NCBI RefSeq assembly: GCF_018413465.1
Contig: NZ_JAHCDK010000006.1
Span: 101,501-165,500 of the forward strand
Reading direction: 5' to 3'
From: Flavobacterium sp. CYK-55
GTDB lineage: Bacteria > Bacteroidota > Bacteroidia > Flavobacteriales > Flavobacteriaceae
Length of the DNA: 64,000 bases
Shown one piece after another: positions 34,082 through 44,520 of the stretch. The number at the start of each line of letters is the position of its first letter. Within the stretch, counting starts at the first letter, position 1. The notes under the pieces were generated by a model that had not been told where the DNA came from, ran no database searches, and was given only the letters and a program-made list of their open reading frames with translations. Position numbers and translations under genes: made by a program.

Positions 34082-36739
34082 TTATTTTTTGGTCAGCAAC
34101 CTTTTTATTTCATTCAACTTCATCAAAGCCTCAATTGGTGTGAGCTCATTGAGGTCAAGCGAAAGAATCTCGGCTTTGATTTCTTCAAGCAACGGATCGT
34201 CTAAATTAAAGAAACTCATTTGCATATCAGCCTCTTTGAGCGCCTTGACATCAACAAATGCATTTTCGGAGTGGTTTTTCTCTAACTTCTTCAAAACCTG
34301 TTGTGCTTTTGAAACCACCCACTGTGGAACTCCAGCCATTTTGGCTACATGAATTCCAAAGCTATGAGCACTGCCGCCTTGAACCAATTTGCGGATAAAG
34401 ACAACGTTATCTTTGAGCTCTTTTACAGCTACGTTGTAATTCTTTATTCTGGGTAGAAACTCAGACATTTCATTCAACTCGTGGTAATGCGTTGCAAAAA
34501 GAGTTTTGGGCTTAGCGGGATGCTCATGTAAAAACTCAGCAATGGCCCAAGCAATCGAAATACCGTCATAAGTACTGGTGCCGCGGCCAATTTCATCAAG
34601 CAAAACCAAACTTCGCTCAGAAAGATTGTTCAAAATAGAAGCTGTCTCGTTCATTTCAACCATAAAAGTCGACTCGCCCATTGAAATATTATCACTAGCG
34701 CCTACTCTGGTAAAAATTTTGTCCACCAGACTCATCCTTACCGAATCAGCAGGAACAAAACTTCCGATTTGAGCCAACAATACAATCAAGGCCGTTTGTC
34801 TTAATATAGCCGATTTACCCGACATATTCGGACCGGTAATCATAATGATTTGCTGTTGCTCTCGATCTAAAAAGACATCATTAGCTACATAAGGCGTACC
34901 GATGGGCAGTTGTCGTTCAATGACCGGATGACGACCATTTTTAATGTCGAGCGCAAAACCTTCAACAAGCTGGGGACAAACATATTTGTGGTCAATGGCC
35001 AATTGTGCAAATGACGCCAAACAATCAAGTTGGGCAATCAGTTGTGCATTGCGCTGAACAGATTTGATGTAAGAGGCCATCCATTGAACCAAAGATTCAA
35101 AAAGTGCCGACTCTAGTGCTTGAATTTTTTCTTCAGCACCGAGAATCTTGGCTTCGTATTCTTTGAGTTCCTCGGTTATATAACGCTCGGCATTGACCAA
35201 AGTTTGTTTTCGTATCCACTCAGCAGGCACTTTGTCTTTGTGTGTATTGCGCACTTCGATGTAATATCCGAAAACATTGTTGAACGATATTTTAAGCGAT
35301 GATATTCCGGTTCGTTCTGATTCACGTGTTTCAATGCCCTCGAGAAATTCTTTCCCGGAATGAGATATCATGCGCAACTCATCGAGTTCAGCATGAACAC
35401 CTGTTGCAATAGCATTGCCTTTGGCTATTGAAACCGGGGCTTCAGGATTGAGTGTTGTTTTTATTTTTTCGCGCAACAATGCACAATCATCGAGTTGTGT
35501 TCCTATTTGCTTTACCGAAGTATTGCTGCTTTTTTCAGCCAACTCTTTAATGGGCAAAATTGCATCGAGCGAATCTTTGAGGTAAATAACTTCCCGCGGG
35601 CTAACCTTTCCGGCGGCTATCTTTGAAATCAAACGTTCAAGATCAGAGATTTTTTTGATTTGCATTTGCATTTCAGAGAGCACACCCGGGGTATCTTTCA
35701 AATAACCCACTACCTGATGTCGCTCTTGGATGGCTGATGTGTTTTTGAGCGGCAAGGCCAACCATCGCTTGAGCAAACGACCACCCATAGGTGAAATCGT
35801 TTTGTCAATAACTTGCAAAAGTGTAACGGCATTCGGGTTATAACTGTGGTATAGCTCAAGATTTCTGATGGTAAACCGATCCATCCAAACATAGGCGTCT
35901 TCGGCAATGCGTTGTAAATTGCTAATGTGCTGAAGCTTGTTGTGCTGGGTTTCAGACAAATAATACAAAATAGCTCCTGAGGCTATAATTCCATCTGGCA
36001 AATCATCAACTCCAAAACCTTTTAATGTATTGGTCTGAAAATGTTTGGTCAACGATTCAAAGGCGTAGTCTTGTTTGTAGACCCAATCTTCAAGATAAAA
36101 CACATGATGATCATCGGCAAAGTTTTCTTTGAACTGATTTTTGTGAATCTTAGCCACCAATATCTCACTCGGACTAAAATTTTGCAAGAGTTTATCAATA
36201 TATTCGGCAGTGCCTTGTGCCGTTAAGAACTCACCTGTTGAAACGTCTAAGAACGACACCCCCAACTGCTTTTTTCCGAAATATATCGAGGCCAAAAAAT
36301 TATTGGAAGTTGCTTGCAAAACCTCATCATTCATAGAAACACCCGGAGTCACCAACTCAGTAACCCCTCGCTTGACGATGGTTTTGGTCATTTTTGGATC
36401 TTCGAGTTGATCACAAATGGCCACACGCAAACCGGCTTTGACCAATTTAGGTAAATAGGTATTGAGTGAATGATGCGGAAAACCGGCTAATGCAGTTTCG
36501 GTTTCAGAACCGTTGCCCCGTTTGGTTAGTACAATACCGAGGATTTTGGCAGTACGAATAGCATCTTCACCAAAAGTTTCATAAAAGTCACCAACGCGAA
36601 ACAACAAACAAGCATCGGGATACTTGCGTTTGATCTCGTTGTATTGCTTCATGAGTGGGGTTTCTTTGACTTCTTTGGCTTTGGTTGTCAAGGGATTTTT
36701 GAATTTATATGCTGTTAAAAGAAACAGCGAATTTATCAT
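34082..36739 (-). CDS. mutS: DNA mismatch repair protein MutS
   Basis: An 885-residue (as read) ATPase that recognises base mismatches. The N-terminal mismatch-binding motif is [10 protein letters not shown]. The ATPase site is [17 protein letters not shown], with Walker [17 protein letters not shown] and ATHYHEL. The start is uncertain: ATG 36739 gives 16 residues ([16 protein letters not shown]) not usual in the family, while TTG at 36691 gives the common N-terminus [19 protein letters not shown] and 869 residues. The gene is alone between tRNA-Gly and a DUF1573 gene. Confidence 0.95.
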   Translation of the reverse strand: MINSLFLLTAYKFKNPLTTKAKEVKETPLMKQYNEIKRKYPDACLLFRVGDFYETFGEDAIRTAKILGIVLTKRGNGSETETALAGFPHHSLNTYLPKLVKAGLRVAICDQLEDPKMTKTIVKRGVTELVTPGVSMNDEVLQATSNNFLASIYFGKKQLGVSFLDVSTGEFLTAQGTAEYIDKLLQNFSPSEILVAKIHKNQFKENFADDHHVFYLEDWVYKQDYAFESLTKHFQTNTLKGFGVDDLPDGIIASGAILYYLSETQHNKLQHISNLQRIAEDAYVWMDRFTIRNLELYHSYNPNAVTLLQVIDKTISPMGGRLLKRWLALPLKNTSAIQERHQVVGYLKDTPGVLSEMQMQIKKISDLERLISKIAAGKVSPREVIYLKDSLDAILPIKELAEKSSNTSVKQIGTQLDDCALLREKIKTTLNPEAPVSIAKGNAIATGVHAELDELRMISHSGKEFLEGIETRESERTGISSLKISFNNVFGYYIEVRNTHKDKVPAEWIRKQTLVNAERYITEELKEYEAKILGAEEKIQALESALFESLVQWMASYIKSVQRNAQLIAQLDCLASFAQLAIDHKYVCPQLVEGFALDIKNGRHPVIERQLPIGTPYVANDVFLDREQQQIIMITGPNMSGKSAILRQTALIVLLAQIGSFVPADSVRMSLVDKIFTRVGASDNISMGESTFMVEMNETASILNNLSERSLVLLDEIGRGTSTYDGISIAWAIAEFLHEHPAKPKTLFATHYHELNEMSEFLPRIKNYNVAVKELKDNVVFIRKLVQGGSAHSFGIHVAKMAGVPQWVVSKAQQVLKKLEKNHSENAFVDVKALKEADMQMSFFNLDDPLLEEIKAEILSLDLNELTPIEALMKLNEIKRLLTKK

Positions 36740-36796
36740 TTTATAACCGATTTTCTAAGCATGAGTTGTTAAATAATTTAAGAAAGATTTAGGATG

Positions 36797-36822
36797 TTGT
36801 GTTATTTTTTTATATAGATTTG
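36797..36822 (+). promoter_or_regulatory. promoter of the DUF1573 gene
   Basis: TTG (36797-36799), 15 nt and TAGATTTG (36815-36822), 28 nt before the start codon. Confidence 0.55.
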
Positions 36823-36850
36823 TTGCGTAATTCTTAAATTCAAAAGAACA

Positions 36851-37327
36851 ATGAAAAAAATAGTATTATTAGCTGCATTAGCCATTTTTGGTGTAACTGC
36901 TTCTAACGCTCAAGCTAAAAAAACTGCGGCTAAAGCTGCGACCAAAGCTGCAACAGCAAAAGTAGAAACTCCTAAAGTTGAAGGAGCTGGTATGCTTTTC
37001 GAAAGCGAAACTATTGACTACGGAACCCTTCCGCACAATGCTGACGGAAAACGTGAGTTTGTATTTGTAAACAACGGAACCAAGCCGCTTATCATTACCA
37101 ACGCTACGGGTTCATGCGGATGTACTGTTCCTTCTTTTCCGAAAGAACCAATTGCTCCCGGTGCTAAAGCCATTATTGGTGTAAAATATGCTACGGATCG
37201 AGTTGGAGCTTTCACCAAAACTGTAACTGTTACTTCAAATGCTGAAGGACAAGCGTCAAAAGTGTTGACCATCAAAGGAACCATCCTTCCTGATGAAACA
37301 CCGAAAGACACTGCTCCGAAAGGATAA
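36851..37327 (+). CDS. DUF1573 domain-containing exported protein
   Basis: A 158-residue protein with signal peptide MKKIVLLAALAIFGVTASNAQA, an Ala/Lys/Thr-rich linker (KKTAAKAATKAATAK) and one DUF1573 domain (about residues 50-148). The motif NGTKPLIITNATGSCGCTVP with the paired cysteines is the hallmark of this Ig-like domain, common in Bacteroidota envelopes. Function is unknown. It has its own promoter and terminator. Confidence 0.85.
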   Translation: MKKIVLLAALAIFGVTASNAQAKKTAAKAATKAATAKVETPKVEGAGMLFESETIDYGTLPHNADGKREFVFVNNGTKPLIITNATGSCGCTVPSFPKEPIAPGAKAIIGVKYATDRVGAFTKTVTVTSNAEGQASKVLTIKGTILPDETPKDTAPKG

Positions 37328-37349
37328 TCATTTGAACATTTCATAATAA

Positions 37350-37380
37350 AAAAAGCTTCCATAACTTTGGGAGCTTTTTT
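37350..37380 (+). terminator. terminator of the DUF1573 gene
   Basis: AAAAGCTTCC and GGGAGCTTTT form a 10-bp stem with one wobble pair, followed by T residues. Confidence 0.75.
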
Positions 37381-37397
37381 ATTTTAAACCTTTTCTG

Positions 37398-37946
37398 ATG
37401 CGCAAACTCGAAACCAATGAACTACAACGAAAGTCCGTTGACGATTTTAAACAAGCCGAAAAAACACCACTCATCATCATATTGGACGACATCCGCAGCC
37501 TCAACAATATTGGTTCGGTGTTTAGAACCGCCGATGCTTTTTTATTAGAAAAAATCTATCTGTGCGGAATTACAGCAACTCCGCCAAATAAAGAAATACA
37601 CAAAACAGCCTTGGGCGCAACCGAGACCGTTGCTTGGGAACACACTACAAACGTGGTTGAACTCATTGAAAAATTAAAATCTGAAGGAGTTCAAGTCATG
37701 GCCATTGAACAGGTTCAGGGATCGATTATGCTACAAGATTTTAAAACGCAAGCAAATCAAAAATATGCGCTGGTTTTTGGCAACGAAGTTTTTGGGGTCA
37801 ATCAACAAGCAGTTTCAGCCTGCCACGGAACGATTGAAATTCCGCAATTAGGAACCAAGCATTCGCTCAATATTGCCGTGAGTGCCGGAATAGTGATTTG
37901 GGATTTGTTTAAAAAACTACATTATTCCGAAGGCAATCTTCGTTGA
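37398..37946 (+). CDS. TrmH/SpoU-family RNA 2'-O-methyltransferase
   Basis: A 182-residue SPOUT-fold methyltransferase. Motif 1 is LDDIRSLNNIGSVFRTADAF, motif 2 is YALVFGNEVFGVNQQAV and motif 3 is IEIPQLGTKHSLNIAVSAGI. It lacks the N-terminal RNA-binding extension of rRNA enzymes such as RlmB. The target tRNA or rRNA position is unknown. Its 3' end overlaps that of the convergent folK-dNK gene by 25 bp. Confidence 0.9.
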   Translation: MRKLETNELQRKSVDDFKQAEKTPLIIILDDIRSLNNIGSVFRTADAFLLEKIYLCGITATPPNKEIHKTALGATETVAWEHTTNVVELIEKLKSEGVQVMAIEQVQGSIMLQDFKTQANQKYALVFGNEVFGVNQQAVSACHGTIEIPQLGTKHSLNIAVSAGIVIWDLFKKLHYSEGNLR

Positions 37947-39061
37947 ATTTCGTCTAAAATAAAAATATAATCTTCTTGATTTTTGACAAAATCGCGATCA
38001 GAAACATCAATGGTCAACACATTTAAATCAGTTTGTGTTTTGATGTAATCAAGATAACCTCGGTTGATTTTCTCAAGATATTCTGCCGGAATTTCCTGTT
38101 CATAGCTTCGGCCACGCATTTTGATATTCTCGAGCAAACGCTCGGTATTTTGATACAGATAAATGTATAAATCCGGCTTGGGCATTTCTTTGTAGATGAT
38201 TTCGAATAGTTTTCGATACAAGCGATATTCGTCGTCGGTGAGCGTAACTTTGGCAAAAATAAGCGACTTGAAAATGTGATAATCAGCAACGATAAAATCT
38301 TTAAACAGATCAAACTGTGCTAAATCATCGGCTATTTGCTGATAGCGATCGGCCAAAAAAGACATCTCGAGCGGAAACGCATAACGACTTTGATCTTCGT
38401 AAAACTTCGGCAAGAAAGGGTTATCGGCAAAACGTTCCAAAACTGTTTTGGCATTGAAATCTTGTGCTATACGGTTGGTCAAAGTGGTTTTTCCGGCGCC
38501 TATATTGCCTTCAATAGCAATATAATTGAGCTTATCCAGGGCAATTCTCCCGAGTGGAACGCGCAAACTTTGAATGGGTTTACACTGACTTTTATCTTCA
38601 GAAGCTTTGAGCATTTCAGGCAAATATTTTTGCAATATCGGATGACGCCAATCAAGATTCAAATCGCGCATGGGCAGCAACACAAACATACGATCAGCCA
38701 TGGCCGGGTGTGGCACTTTGAGTTTTTCGGAACTGATAATTTCTTCATCATAAGCAATCATATCAATATCAATCACCCGTGACTGATAGCCCGGAGATTC
38801 TGATCGAACTCTGCCAAGTGATTTTTCAATTTCGAGCAGTTTTTCAAGCAATAATTCAGCTGAATGCAACGTATGCACCATGAGTGCGCAATTGTAAAAC
38901 GCCGGAGCTTCAAAACCCCACGAAGCCGATTCGTACAAACGCGAAACGCGAACCACTGTGGCCGCTTGCGCGTGAATAGCTTCAATGGCTTGAGTGATGT
39001 TTTCAAGACGATTGCCTTGATTGCTTCCCAACGATAAAATTACCTGATGCTGCGTAGTCAT
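37922..39061 (-). CDS. folK: FolK-deoxynucleoside kinase fusion protein
   Basis: A 379-residue two-domain protein. Residues about 6-160 are 6-hydroxymethyl-7,8-dihydropterin pyrophosphokinase (LSLGSNQGNRLENI, YNCALMV, SRVIDIDMI at 94-102, VPHPAMADRMFVL), a folate-synthesis step. Residues about 175-379 are a deoxynucleoside kinase: P-loop EGNIGAGKTT (184-193), LERFADNPFLPKFY (substrate Glu/Arg), and the Arg-rich lid KMRGRSYEQEI. The latter phosphorylates deoxynucleosides for salvage. I recall this fusion from other Bacteroidota. It joins folate and dNTP supply in one chain. Confidence 0.92.
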   Translation of the reverse strand: MTTQHQVILSLGSNQGNRLENITQAIEAIHAQAATVVRVSRLYESASWGFEAPAFYNCALMVHTLHSAELLLEKLLEIEKSLGRVRSESPGYQSRVIDIDMIAYDEEIISSEKLKVPHPAMADRMFVLLPMRDLNLDWRHPILQKYLPEMLKASEDKSQCKPIQSLRVPLGRIALDKLNYIAIEGNIGAGKTTLTNRIAQDFNAKTVLERFADNPFLPKFYEDQSRYAFPLEMSFLADRYQQIADDLAQFDLFKDFIVADYHIFKSLIFAKVTLTDDEYRLYRKLFEIIYKEMPKPDLYIYLYQNTERLLENIKMRGRSYEQEIPAEYLEKINRGYLDYIKTQTDLNVLTIDVSDRDFVKNQEDYIFILDEIQRRLPSE

Positions 39062-39117
39062 ATTAAGCGCAAATTAAACAAAAGAAATCTAGAATAGCAG
39101 TATATTTGCAGCGACTG

Positions 39118-39145
39118 TTGATAAATTTTATAAGCTCTAGTTTTG
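39118..39145 (+). promoter_or_regulatory. promoter of sppA
   Basis: TTG (39118-39120), 17 nt and TAGTTTTG (39138-39145); the start codon is at 39188. Confidence 0.65.
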
Positions 39146-39187
39146 TAACAGTTTAGAGCAAATTTGAACTCATTCTGATAAAATTTT

Positions 39188-40951
39188 ATGCGTTTTTTAG
39201 GTAATGTACTCGCGACCATAACCGGTCTTTTTATTTTCTGTATCATTTCATTTTTTGGCTTATTGGTTCTGGGCGCTTTGCTTGGCGGAAGTTCTGAAAC
39301 CGTGTCAACCGAAAGCAACTCGGTTTTGGTTTTAGACCTATCAAAAGTAAATTATGATTATGCAGGCAAATACAACTTTAAAGATTTTGATTATTTTGAT
39401 GCGCAACACGATGGGCTTATCAATGTGATTCACGCTATTAAAACAGCGGCCAACGACCCGGATATTCAAGGTATTTCAATCTTGAACAATACTTCAAATC
39501 TGGGACTGGCTCAGATAAAAGCGGTGCGCAAGGCCTTGGAAGATTTTAAAAAATCAAAAAAGTTTGTTTTGGCTTACAATAACAATTTTTCGCAAAAAGA
39601 ATATTATTTGAACTCAGTAGCCGATCAAATTTATATGAATCCGGTGGGTGATATGGAGTTCAAAGGTTTGTCAACAGAATTGTTGTTTTTCAAAGATTTT
39701 CAAGACAAATATGGCGTTAAGATGGAGGTTATTCGTCACGGAAAATACAAAAGTGCTGTAGAGCCTTTTTTAGAAAACAAAATGAGCGATGCCAACCGAG
39801 AGCAGATTACGACCTTGCTCAACTCGGTTTGGAACGAAATGCTTGCTGATATTTCAAAAAGCCGAAAAATACCTGTAGAACAATTGAGCGATATAGCGAC
39901 ACATTTGTCGGCGCGCACCCCGCAAATGGCCAAAGATCAAAAACTCATTGACGCAGTTACCTATGAAGATGTTTATCATGGCCACATCAAAAAATTATTG
40001 CACTTATCAGATGACGAAACCTATCATTCGATTAGCGTTTTAGATTATGCGCAAAACTTGGCCAACACGGCCACAACTGAATCGGGTAAAGATAAAATTG
40101 CCGTGATTTATGCCCAAGGTGAAATTGGTTCGGGCGAGGGTGATGTTGATATGGTGGGCGAAGGCTCGATGCGTCGCGCTCTTCAAGAAGCCAGAAACGA
40201 CGAGCAAATTAAAGCTGTGGTGCTCAGAGTAGACTCGCCGGGCGGAAGTGCACTGACCTCTGAACTGATTTGGCGTGAGGTAGAGCTAACCAAGAAAGTA
40301 AAACCCGTGGTGGTTTCGATGGGGAATTTGGCAGCCTCAGGCGGATATTATATTGCTTGCGGCGCCAACAAAATCTTTGCTGAAAACAACACCATTACCG
40401 GCTCAATCGGTGTGTTTGGCTTATTGCCTAACTTTCATCAGCTTACCAATAACTTAGGAATACATGCCGAACAAGTTGCTACCAATCCTAATGCCAACGA
40501 GTACAGCGTATTCTTGCCTTTGGCCGACAACAATCGGTTTTTGGCACAAGAAGGCGTTGAGAAAATTTACAGCACTTTTGTGAATCGTGTAGCAGCCGGA
40601 CGCAAAATGACTTATGCGCAGGTGGATGCCATCGGTCAAGGGCGTGTTTGGTCAGGCGCCGATGCAATCAAAATTGGTTTGGTAGATCAAATTGGTGGAT
40701 TGCCCGATGCTGTGGCCTATGCCGCGTCTATATCTAAAACCAAGAACTTCAAGACACTGAATTTACCGGTGTATGAAAAAGACATACACGATTGGCTGGG
40801 CAAAATGGGACTTCCGTTTGCCCAAAGCAAGGAAGCATTAGTCAAAGAAACCATTGGAGATGAAGGTTATCGGGTACTAGAACGCATCAGAAAAGCGCAA
40901 ACCCAAAAAGGGATACAAGCCGCTTTACCTTATGAAATAGAAATTCATTAA
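39188..40951 (+). CDS. sppA: signal peptide peptidase SppA, 67K type
   Basis: A 587-residue inner-membrane serine/lysine protease that degrades cleaved signal peptides. One N-terminal transmembrane helix (TGLFIFCIISFFGLLVLGAL). Two tandem S49 domains are present: the catalytic lysine is K188 in GKYKSAVEPFLENKMS of the first, and the catalytic serine is in the TGSIGVFG segment of the second. This matches the E. coli 67K form. The AsmA-like gene follows after 44 bases. Confidence 0.93.
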   Translation: MRFLGNVLATITGLFIFCIISFFGLLVLGALLGGSSETVSTESNSVLVLDLSKVNYDYAGKYNFKDFDYFDAQHDGLINVIHAIKTAANDPDIQGISILNNTSNLGLAQIKAVRKALEDFKKSKKFVLAYNNNFSQKEYYLNSVADQIYMNPVGDMEFKGLSTELLFFKDFQDKYGVKMEVIRHGKYKSAVEPFLENKMSDANREQITTLLNSVWNEMLADISKSRKIPVEQLSDIATHLSARTPQMAKDQKLIDAVTYEDVYHGHIKKLLHLSDDETYHSISVLDYAQNLANTATTESGKDKIAVIYAQGEIGSGEGDVDMVGEGSMRRALQEARNDEQIKAVVLRVDSPGGSALTSELIWREVELTKKVKPVVVSMGNLAASGGYYIACGANKIFAENNTITGSIGVFGLLPNFHQLTNNLGIHAEQVATNPNANEYSVFLPLADNNRFLAQEGVEKIYSTFVNRVAAGRKMTYAQVDAIGQGRVWSGADAIKIGLVDQIGGLPDAVAYAASISKTKNFKTLNLPVYEKDIHDWLGKMGLPFAQSKEALVKETIGDEGYRVLERIRKAQTQKGIQAALPYEIEIH

Positions 40952-40995
40952 TCATAAAATTGCTACAAAATCGTTGTTGATATAAACCTCATGTT

Positions 40996-43578
40996 ATGGT
41001 CAAGAAAATTCTAAAAATTACCGGAATCACCTTATTGGTATTGTTGCTGTTGCTTGTAGCAGCACCGTTTTTATTTAAGGATCAAATCAAAGCCAAGATT
41101 ACACAAGCTATTAACGAGCAAGTTGATGCTCAGGTATCGTTTGAAGATGCTGATTTGAGCTTGCTCAAAAGTTTTCCGCAAGCCAACGTAACGATTGACA
41201 AATTACTCATCATCAACAAAGCACCTTTTGCAGGCGACACGTTGATATCGATGGGTGAACTCAATTTAAAAATGTCGGTCAAAGAGATATTTAAAGGCGA
41301 AAATGAGCCGATGAATATTGAAGCGATTAACACCGAGAACGGCATCATCAATATTTTATTCAACAAAGATGGTCTAGGCAATTTTGACATCGCGCTCAAA
41401 GACCAAGACGACAAAGACGACAGCAAAAGCAAACCTTTGGCACTCAAAATCAAAGAATACAAAGTAACCAATTTGCGTTTTAAATATTACGACGAGCGTT
41501 CAAAAATAAAAATGATCATTGACAGTTTGAACCATAGCGGAACGGGCGACTTTACCAATTCAAAACTTGATTTGGCAACCAAATCATCAGCCAAGGTTTC
41601 GCTTGATATGGACAAAATGAACTATATGAACCGCGTAGCTTTGAATTTGGATGCTGTATTGGGCATTGATTTAGAGCAAAAAAAATATGCCTTCAAACAG
41701 AACAAAGCACTCATCAATCAGTTGCCCTTGGAGTTTGACGGATTTATTCAATTACTTGAAAAAGGCCAGCAATACGATTTGACTTTTAAAACACCAACTT
41801 CTAGCTTTCAGAACTTTTTAGGTTTGATTCCATCAGCATATGCCAGCAATATCAAAGAAGTAAAAACCACCGGAGACTTTACTGTAGTGGGTTTTGCCAA
41901 AGGCATATTGTCAGATACTACAGTGCCAAAATTCAACATTGCCATTGCCTCTAACAATGCCTCGTTTCAGTATCCGAACTTACCTAAATCAGTACAAAAT
42001 ATTGTGATTGACACCAAAATTGTCAACGAAACCGGTTTGCCTAACGATACTTATGTCAACCTCGATCAGCTTTCGTTTAAGATTGATCAAGACGTTTTTA
42101 ATGCACGAGCCAACATCCGCAATATGGCCGAAAATGCCTTGATTGATGCCACTTTAAAAGGAACCGTCAACTTGGGGAATTTCTCAAAGGCATATCCGGT
42201 TAAAGTCAAAGTGCCGCTGAGCGGAATTCTGACAGCTGACATCAACACCAAATTTGATATGAAATCAGTTGAGACAAGCCAATACGATCGCATGCAAAAC
42301 TCGGGCAAGTTGAGTCTTACCGGATTTAAATATGTGGACGACACCAACAAAACCATGAACATCCACAAGGCTGCGGTGGCGTTTACCAATACGCGTATCA
42401 ATCTGGAACAGCTTGATTTGACCACCGGAAAAACCGATATGAAATTGAGTGGTGTACTCGAGAATTTCTATGGCTTTATGCTCAAAAAGCAAGAGCTCAA
42501 AGGCCATTTTAATTTGCAATCAAATCAGTTTGCCGTGGCTGATTTCATGTCGGCAGAGCCTGCTAAAACCGAAAGCAAAAAACCCGCTCAAGCCGTCAAG
42601 ATTCCGGCTTATCTGAATTGCTCACTCACGGCCAAAGCCAATACAGTTTTGTATGATAATTTAGCTCTTAAGAACGTTTCGGGCAAACTCATCATCAAAG
42701 ACCAAATGGTAACTTTAGAAAACATCAAAACCGATATGTTTGGCGGGCAAATTTTGGCCAGCGGTGATGTTTCAACCAAAGAAAAAGTACCAACTTTCAA
42801 AATGAACTTAGGATTAAAAGGTGTGAACATTGATCAAACCTTTACCCAACTGGAGATGCTTAAAAAGATTGCGCCCATTGCTGAAGTGATCTCGGGCAAA
42901 CTCAACTCGAACATTAAAGTGGCCGGTAACCTCAACGCCAAAGAAATGACGCCTGATTTGAATTCACTGAGCGGTGATTTGGGCGGACAACTCATGGCGG
43001 CTACGATTAATCCGAGTAATTCGCAAACACTCACCAAACTCAGCGATAACTTTAAGTTTTTAGATTTGAAAAAAATCAACATCAATGATGTCAAAGCTTT
43101 GCTGACCTTTCAGAACGGAAAAGTGAACATCAAACCTTTTGATTTGAAATATCAAGATGTAAAAATGAGTATTGGCGGTATGCACGGTTTTGATCAAAGC
43201 ATGAATTACAACGTCAAGTTGGATGTACCTGCTAAATACTTGAGTTATCTGGGTCCGGATGTCAATAAGTTGATTTCAAAAATATCTCCGACCGACTTGA
43301 GTAAATTAGACAATATTCCGATTAATGCTTTGTTGAGCGGTAATTTCAAAAGCCCGAAAATGACCACCGACATGAAAGCCGGAATGACTCAGTTGACCAC
43401 ACAGGTGGTGAAACAACAAAAAGATAAATTGGTCAAACAAGGCACCAATGTGTTGGGAGATATCATCAACAAAAACACCAAGACTGACACGACCAAAACC
43501 AAAAGTCAGGCGCCGGTCAAAGAAGACATCAAGAAAAAAGCCGGTGATTTGCTCAACGGTTTGTTCAACAAAAAATAA
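40996..43578 (+). CDS. AsmA-family envelope protein
   Basis: An 860-residue protein with one N-terminal transmembrane helix (ILKITGITLLVLLLLLVAAP) and a long periplasmic part with the repeating beta-taco texture of AsmA/TamB-like proteins (SFEDADLSLLKSFPQANVTI, then KEIFKG and many short beta strands). The C-terminus is Lys- and Thr-rich. AsmA-like proteins are thought to carry phospholipids between membranes. The role here is inferred from the family. Confidence 0.85.
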   Translation: MVKKILKITGITLLVLLLLLVAAPFLFKDQIKAKITQAINEQVDAQVSFEDADLSLLKSFPQANVTIDKLLIINKAPFAGDTLISMGELNLKMSVKEIFKGENEPMNIEAINTENGIINILFNKDGLGNFDIALKDQDDKDDSKSKPLALKIKEYKVTNLRFKYYDERSKIKMIIDSLNHSGTGDFTNSKLDLATKSSAKVSLDMDKMNYMNRVALNLDAVLGIDLEQKKYAFKQNKALINQLPLEFDGFIQLLEKGQQYDLTFKTPTSSFQNFLGLIPSAYASNIKEVKTTGDFTVVGFAKGILSDTTVPKFNIAIASNNASFQYPNLPKSVQNIVIDTKIVNETGLPNDTYVNLDQLSFKIDQDVFNARANIRNMAENALIDATLKGTVNLGNFSKAYPVKVKVPLSGILTADINTKFDMKSVETSQYDRMQNSGKLSLTGFKYVDDTNKTMNIHKAAVAFTNTRINLEQLDLTTGKTDMKLSGVLENFYGFMLKKQELKGHFNLQSNQFAVADFMSAEPAKTESKKPAQAVKIPAYLNCSLTAKANTVLYDNLALKNVSGKLIIKDQMVTLENIKTDMFGGQILASGDVSTKEKVPTFKMNLGLKGVNIDQTFTQLEMLKKIAPIAEVISGKLNSNIKVAGNLNAKEMTPDLNSLSGDLGGQLMAATINPSNSQTLTKLSDNFKFLDLKKININDVKALLTFQNGKVNIKPFDLKYQDVKMSIGGMHGFDQSMNYNVKLDVPAKYLSYLGPDVNKLISKISPTDLSKLDNIPINALLSGNFKSPKMTTDMKAGMTQLTTQVVKQQKDKLVKQGTNVLGDIINKNTKTDTTKTKSQAPVKEDIKKKAGDLLNGLFNKK

Positions 43579-43582
43579 ACAG

Positions 43583-43612
43583 AAAGCTCGGTGATGATTC
43601 CGGGCTTTTTTT
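43583..43612. terminator. terminator between the AsmA gene and DUF2797 gene
   Basis: AAAGCTCGG (43583-43591) pairs with CCGGGCTTT (43600-43608), followed by T residues. It overlaps the last bases of the convergent gene. Confidence 0.8.
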
Positions 43613-44405
43613 ATAATTCTATCTGAACTACATAACCTTCAGAACTGCGGACATTAAAAACGGTTCCGTCGTCAAAAATCAAGTACTGACCTTTGATGCC
43701 CACAAGCGTTGCAGAAAAATCGGGTGTTTTGTCTAAATTCAAACTATTGACTTTGCTCGGATAGGACAAAACCGGATAAACCAATTGCTGTAGTTCGGAT
43801 TGGGTTTGCGCCACATACGGCTTTACTTCTTCGGGCAATAAATCTTTTACTTTTTCGCGTTCTGCTACTAAGTCAGGATGAATCACCTCATTGGTGAGCA
43901 TTTTGCGCCAATTGGTTTTATCAGAAAAATGATTTTTGAGCGCAACTTCGGCAATGCCTGCCAAATAGCGATTGGGCACCTCAACAATGGCGATGGCCTC
44001 TTCGGCACCTTGATCAATCCAACGCGTAGGCACTTGGGTTTTGCGCGTCACCCCTACTTTGATTTCACTCGATGCAGCCAAATAAACAATATGTGGTTGT
44101 AATTGCACTTTTGATTCATAAGCCAAATCGCGGTCGGCAATGCCTAAATGCGCGGTACTGAGCTCGGGTTTCATGATCCAATCACCTACTTCTGGGCTTG
44201 AATAAAAACAGTCGTAACAAAAACCTTGTCTGAAAATGTTCTTTTTCTTGTTGCAATTCAAACACTGATAGCCTTCAAGGTGCAGGTGCATTTTTTTGTT
44301 GAGCACTTGGTTGACGTTGAGAAAACCATCGTTAAAAACCATATAATATTGAATCGGATGGGCCAGTTCAGTTGGCATTTTGGTGAGCACTCCGCTGTAT
44401 CGCAT
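43611..44405 (-). CDS. DUF2797 domain-containing protein
   Basis: A 264-residue cytosolic protein of the DUF2797 family. A zinc-finger-like block CLNCNKKKNIFRQGFCYDCF (four Cys) is followed by HIVYLAASSEIKVGVTRKTQ and PTRWIDQGA, the last resembling the GIY-YIG-type beta core found in this family. Function is not known. It is divergent from the GH3 gene. Confidence 0.8.
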   Translation of the reverse strand: MRYSGVLTKMPTELAHPIQYYMVFNDGFLNVNQVLNKKMHLHLEGYQCLNCNKKKNIFRQGFCYDCFYSSPEVGDWIMKPELSTAHLGIADRDLAYESKVQLQPHIVYLAASSEIKVGVTRKTQVPTRWIDQGAEEAIAIVEVPNRYLAGIAEVALKNHFSDKTNWRKMLTNEVIHPDLVAEREKVKDLLPEEVKPYVAQTQSELQQLVYPVLSYPSKVNSLNLDKTPDFSATLVGIKGQYLIFDDGTVFNVRSSEGYVVQIEL

Positions 44406-44520
44406 AAGCTGTAAAAGTCTTAGAAATCCTTGTAGAGGTTAGAATTTTAGTTATTTTTTTTGTTATTTTGGAAAGCGTAAAGTTACCGATTTACCACTAT
44501 AAATCTCAGGAAAAATTGAT

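Noticed and set aside
37922..37946. Frameshift or misassembly at the overlap of the TrmH-type and folK genes
   Set aside because: Both proteins keep intact C-termini; a 25-bp convergent overlap is unusual but not evidence of error.
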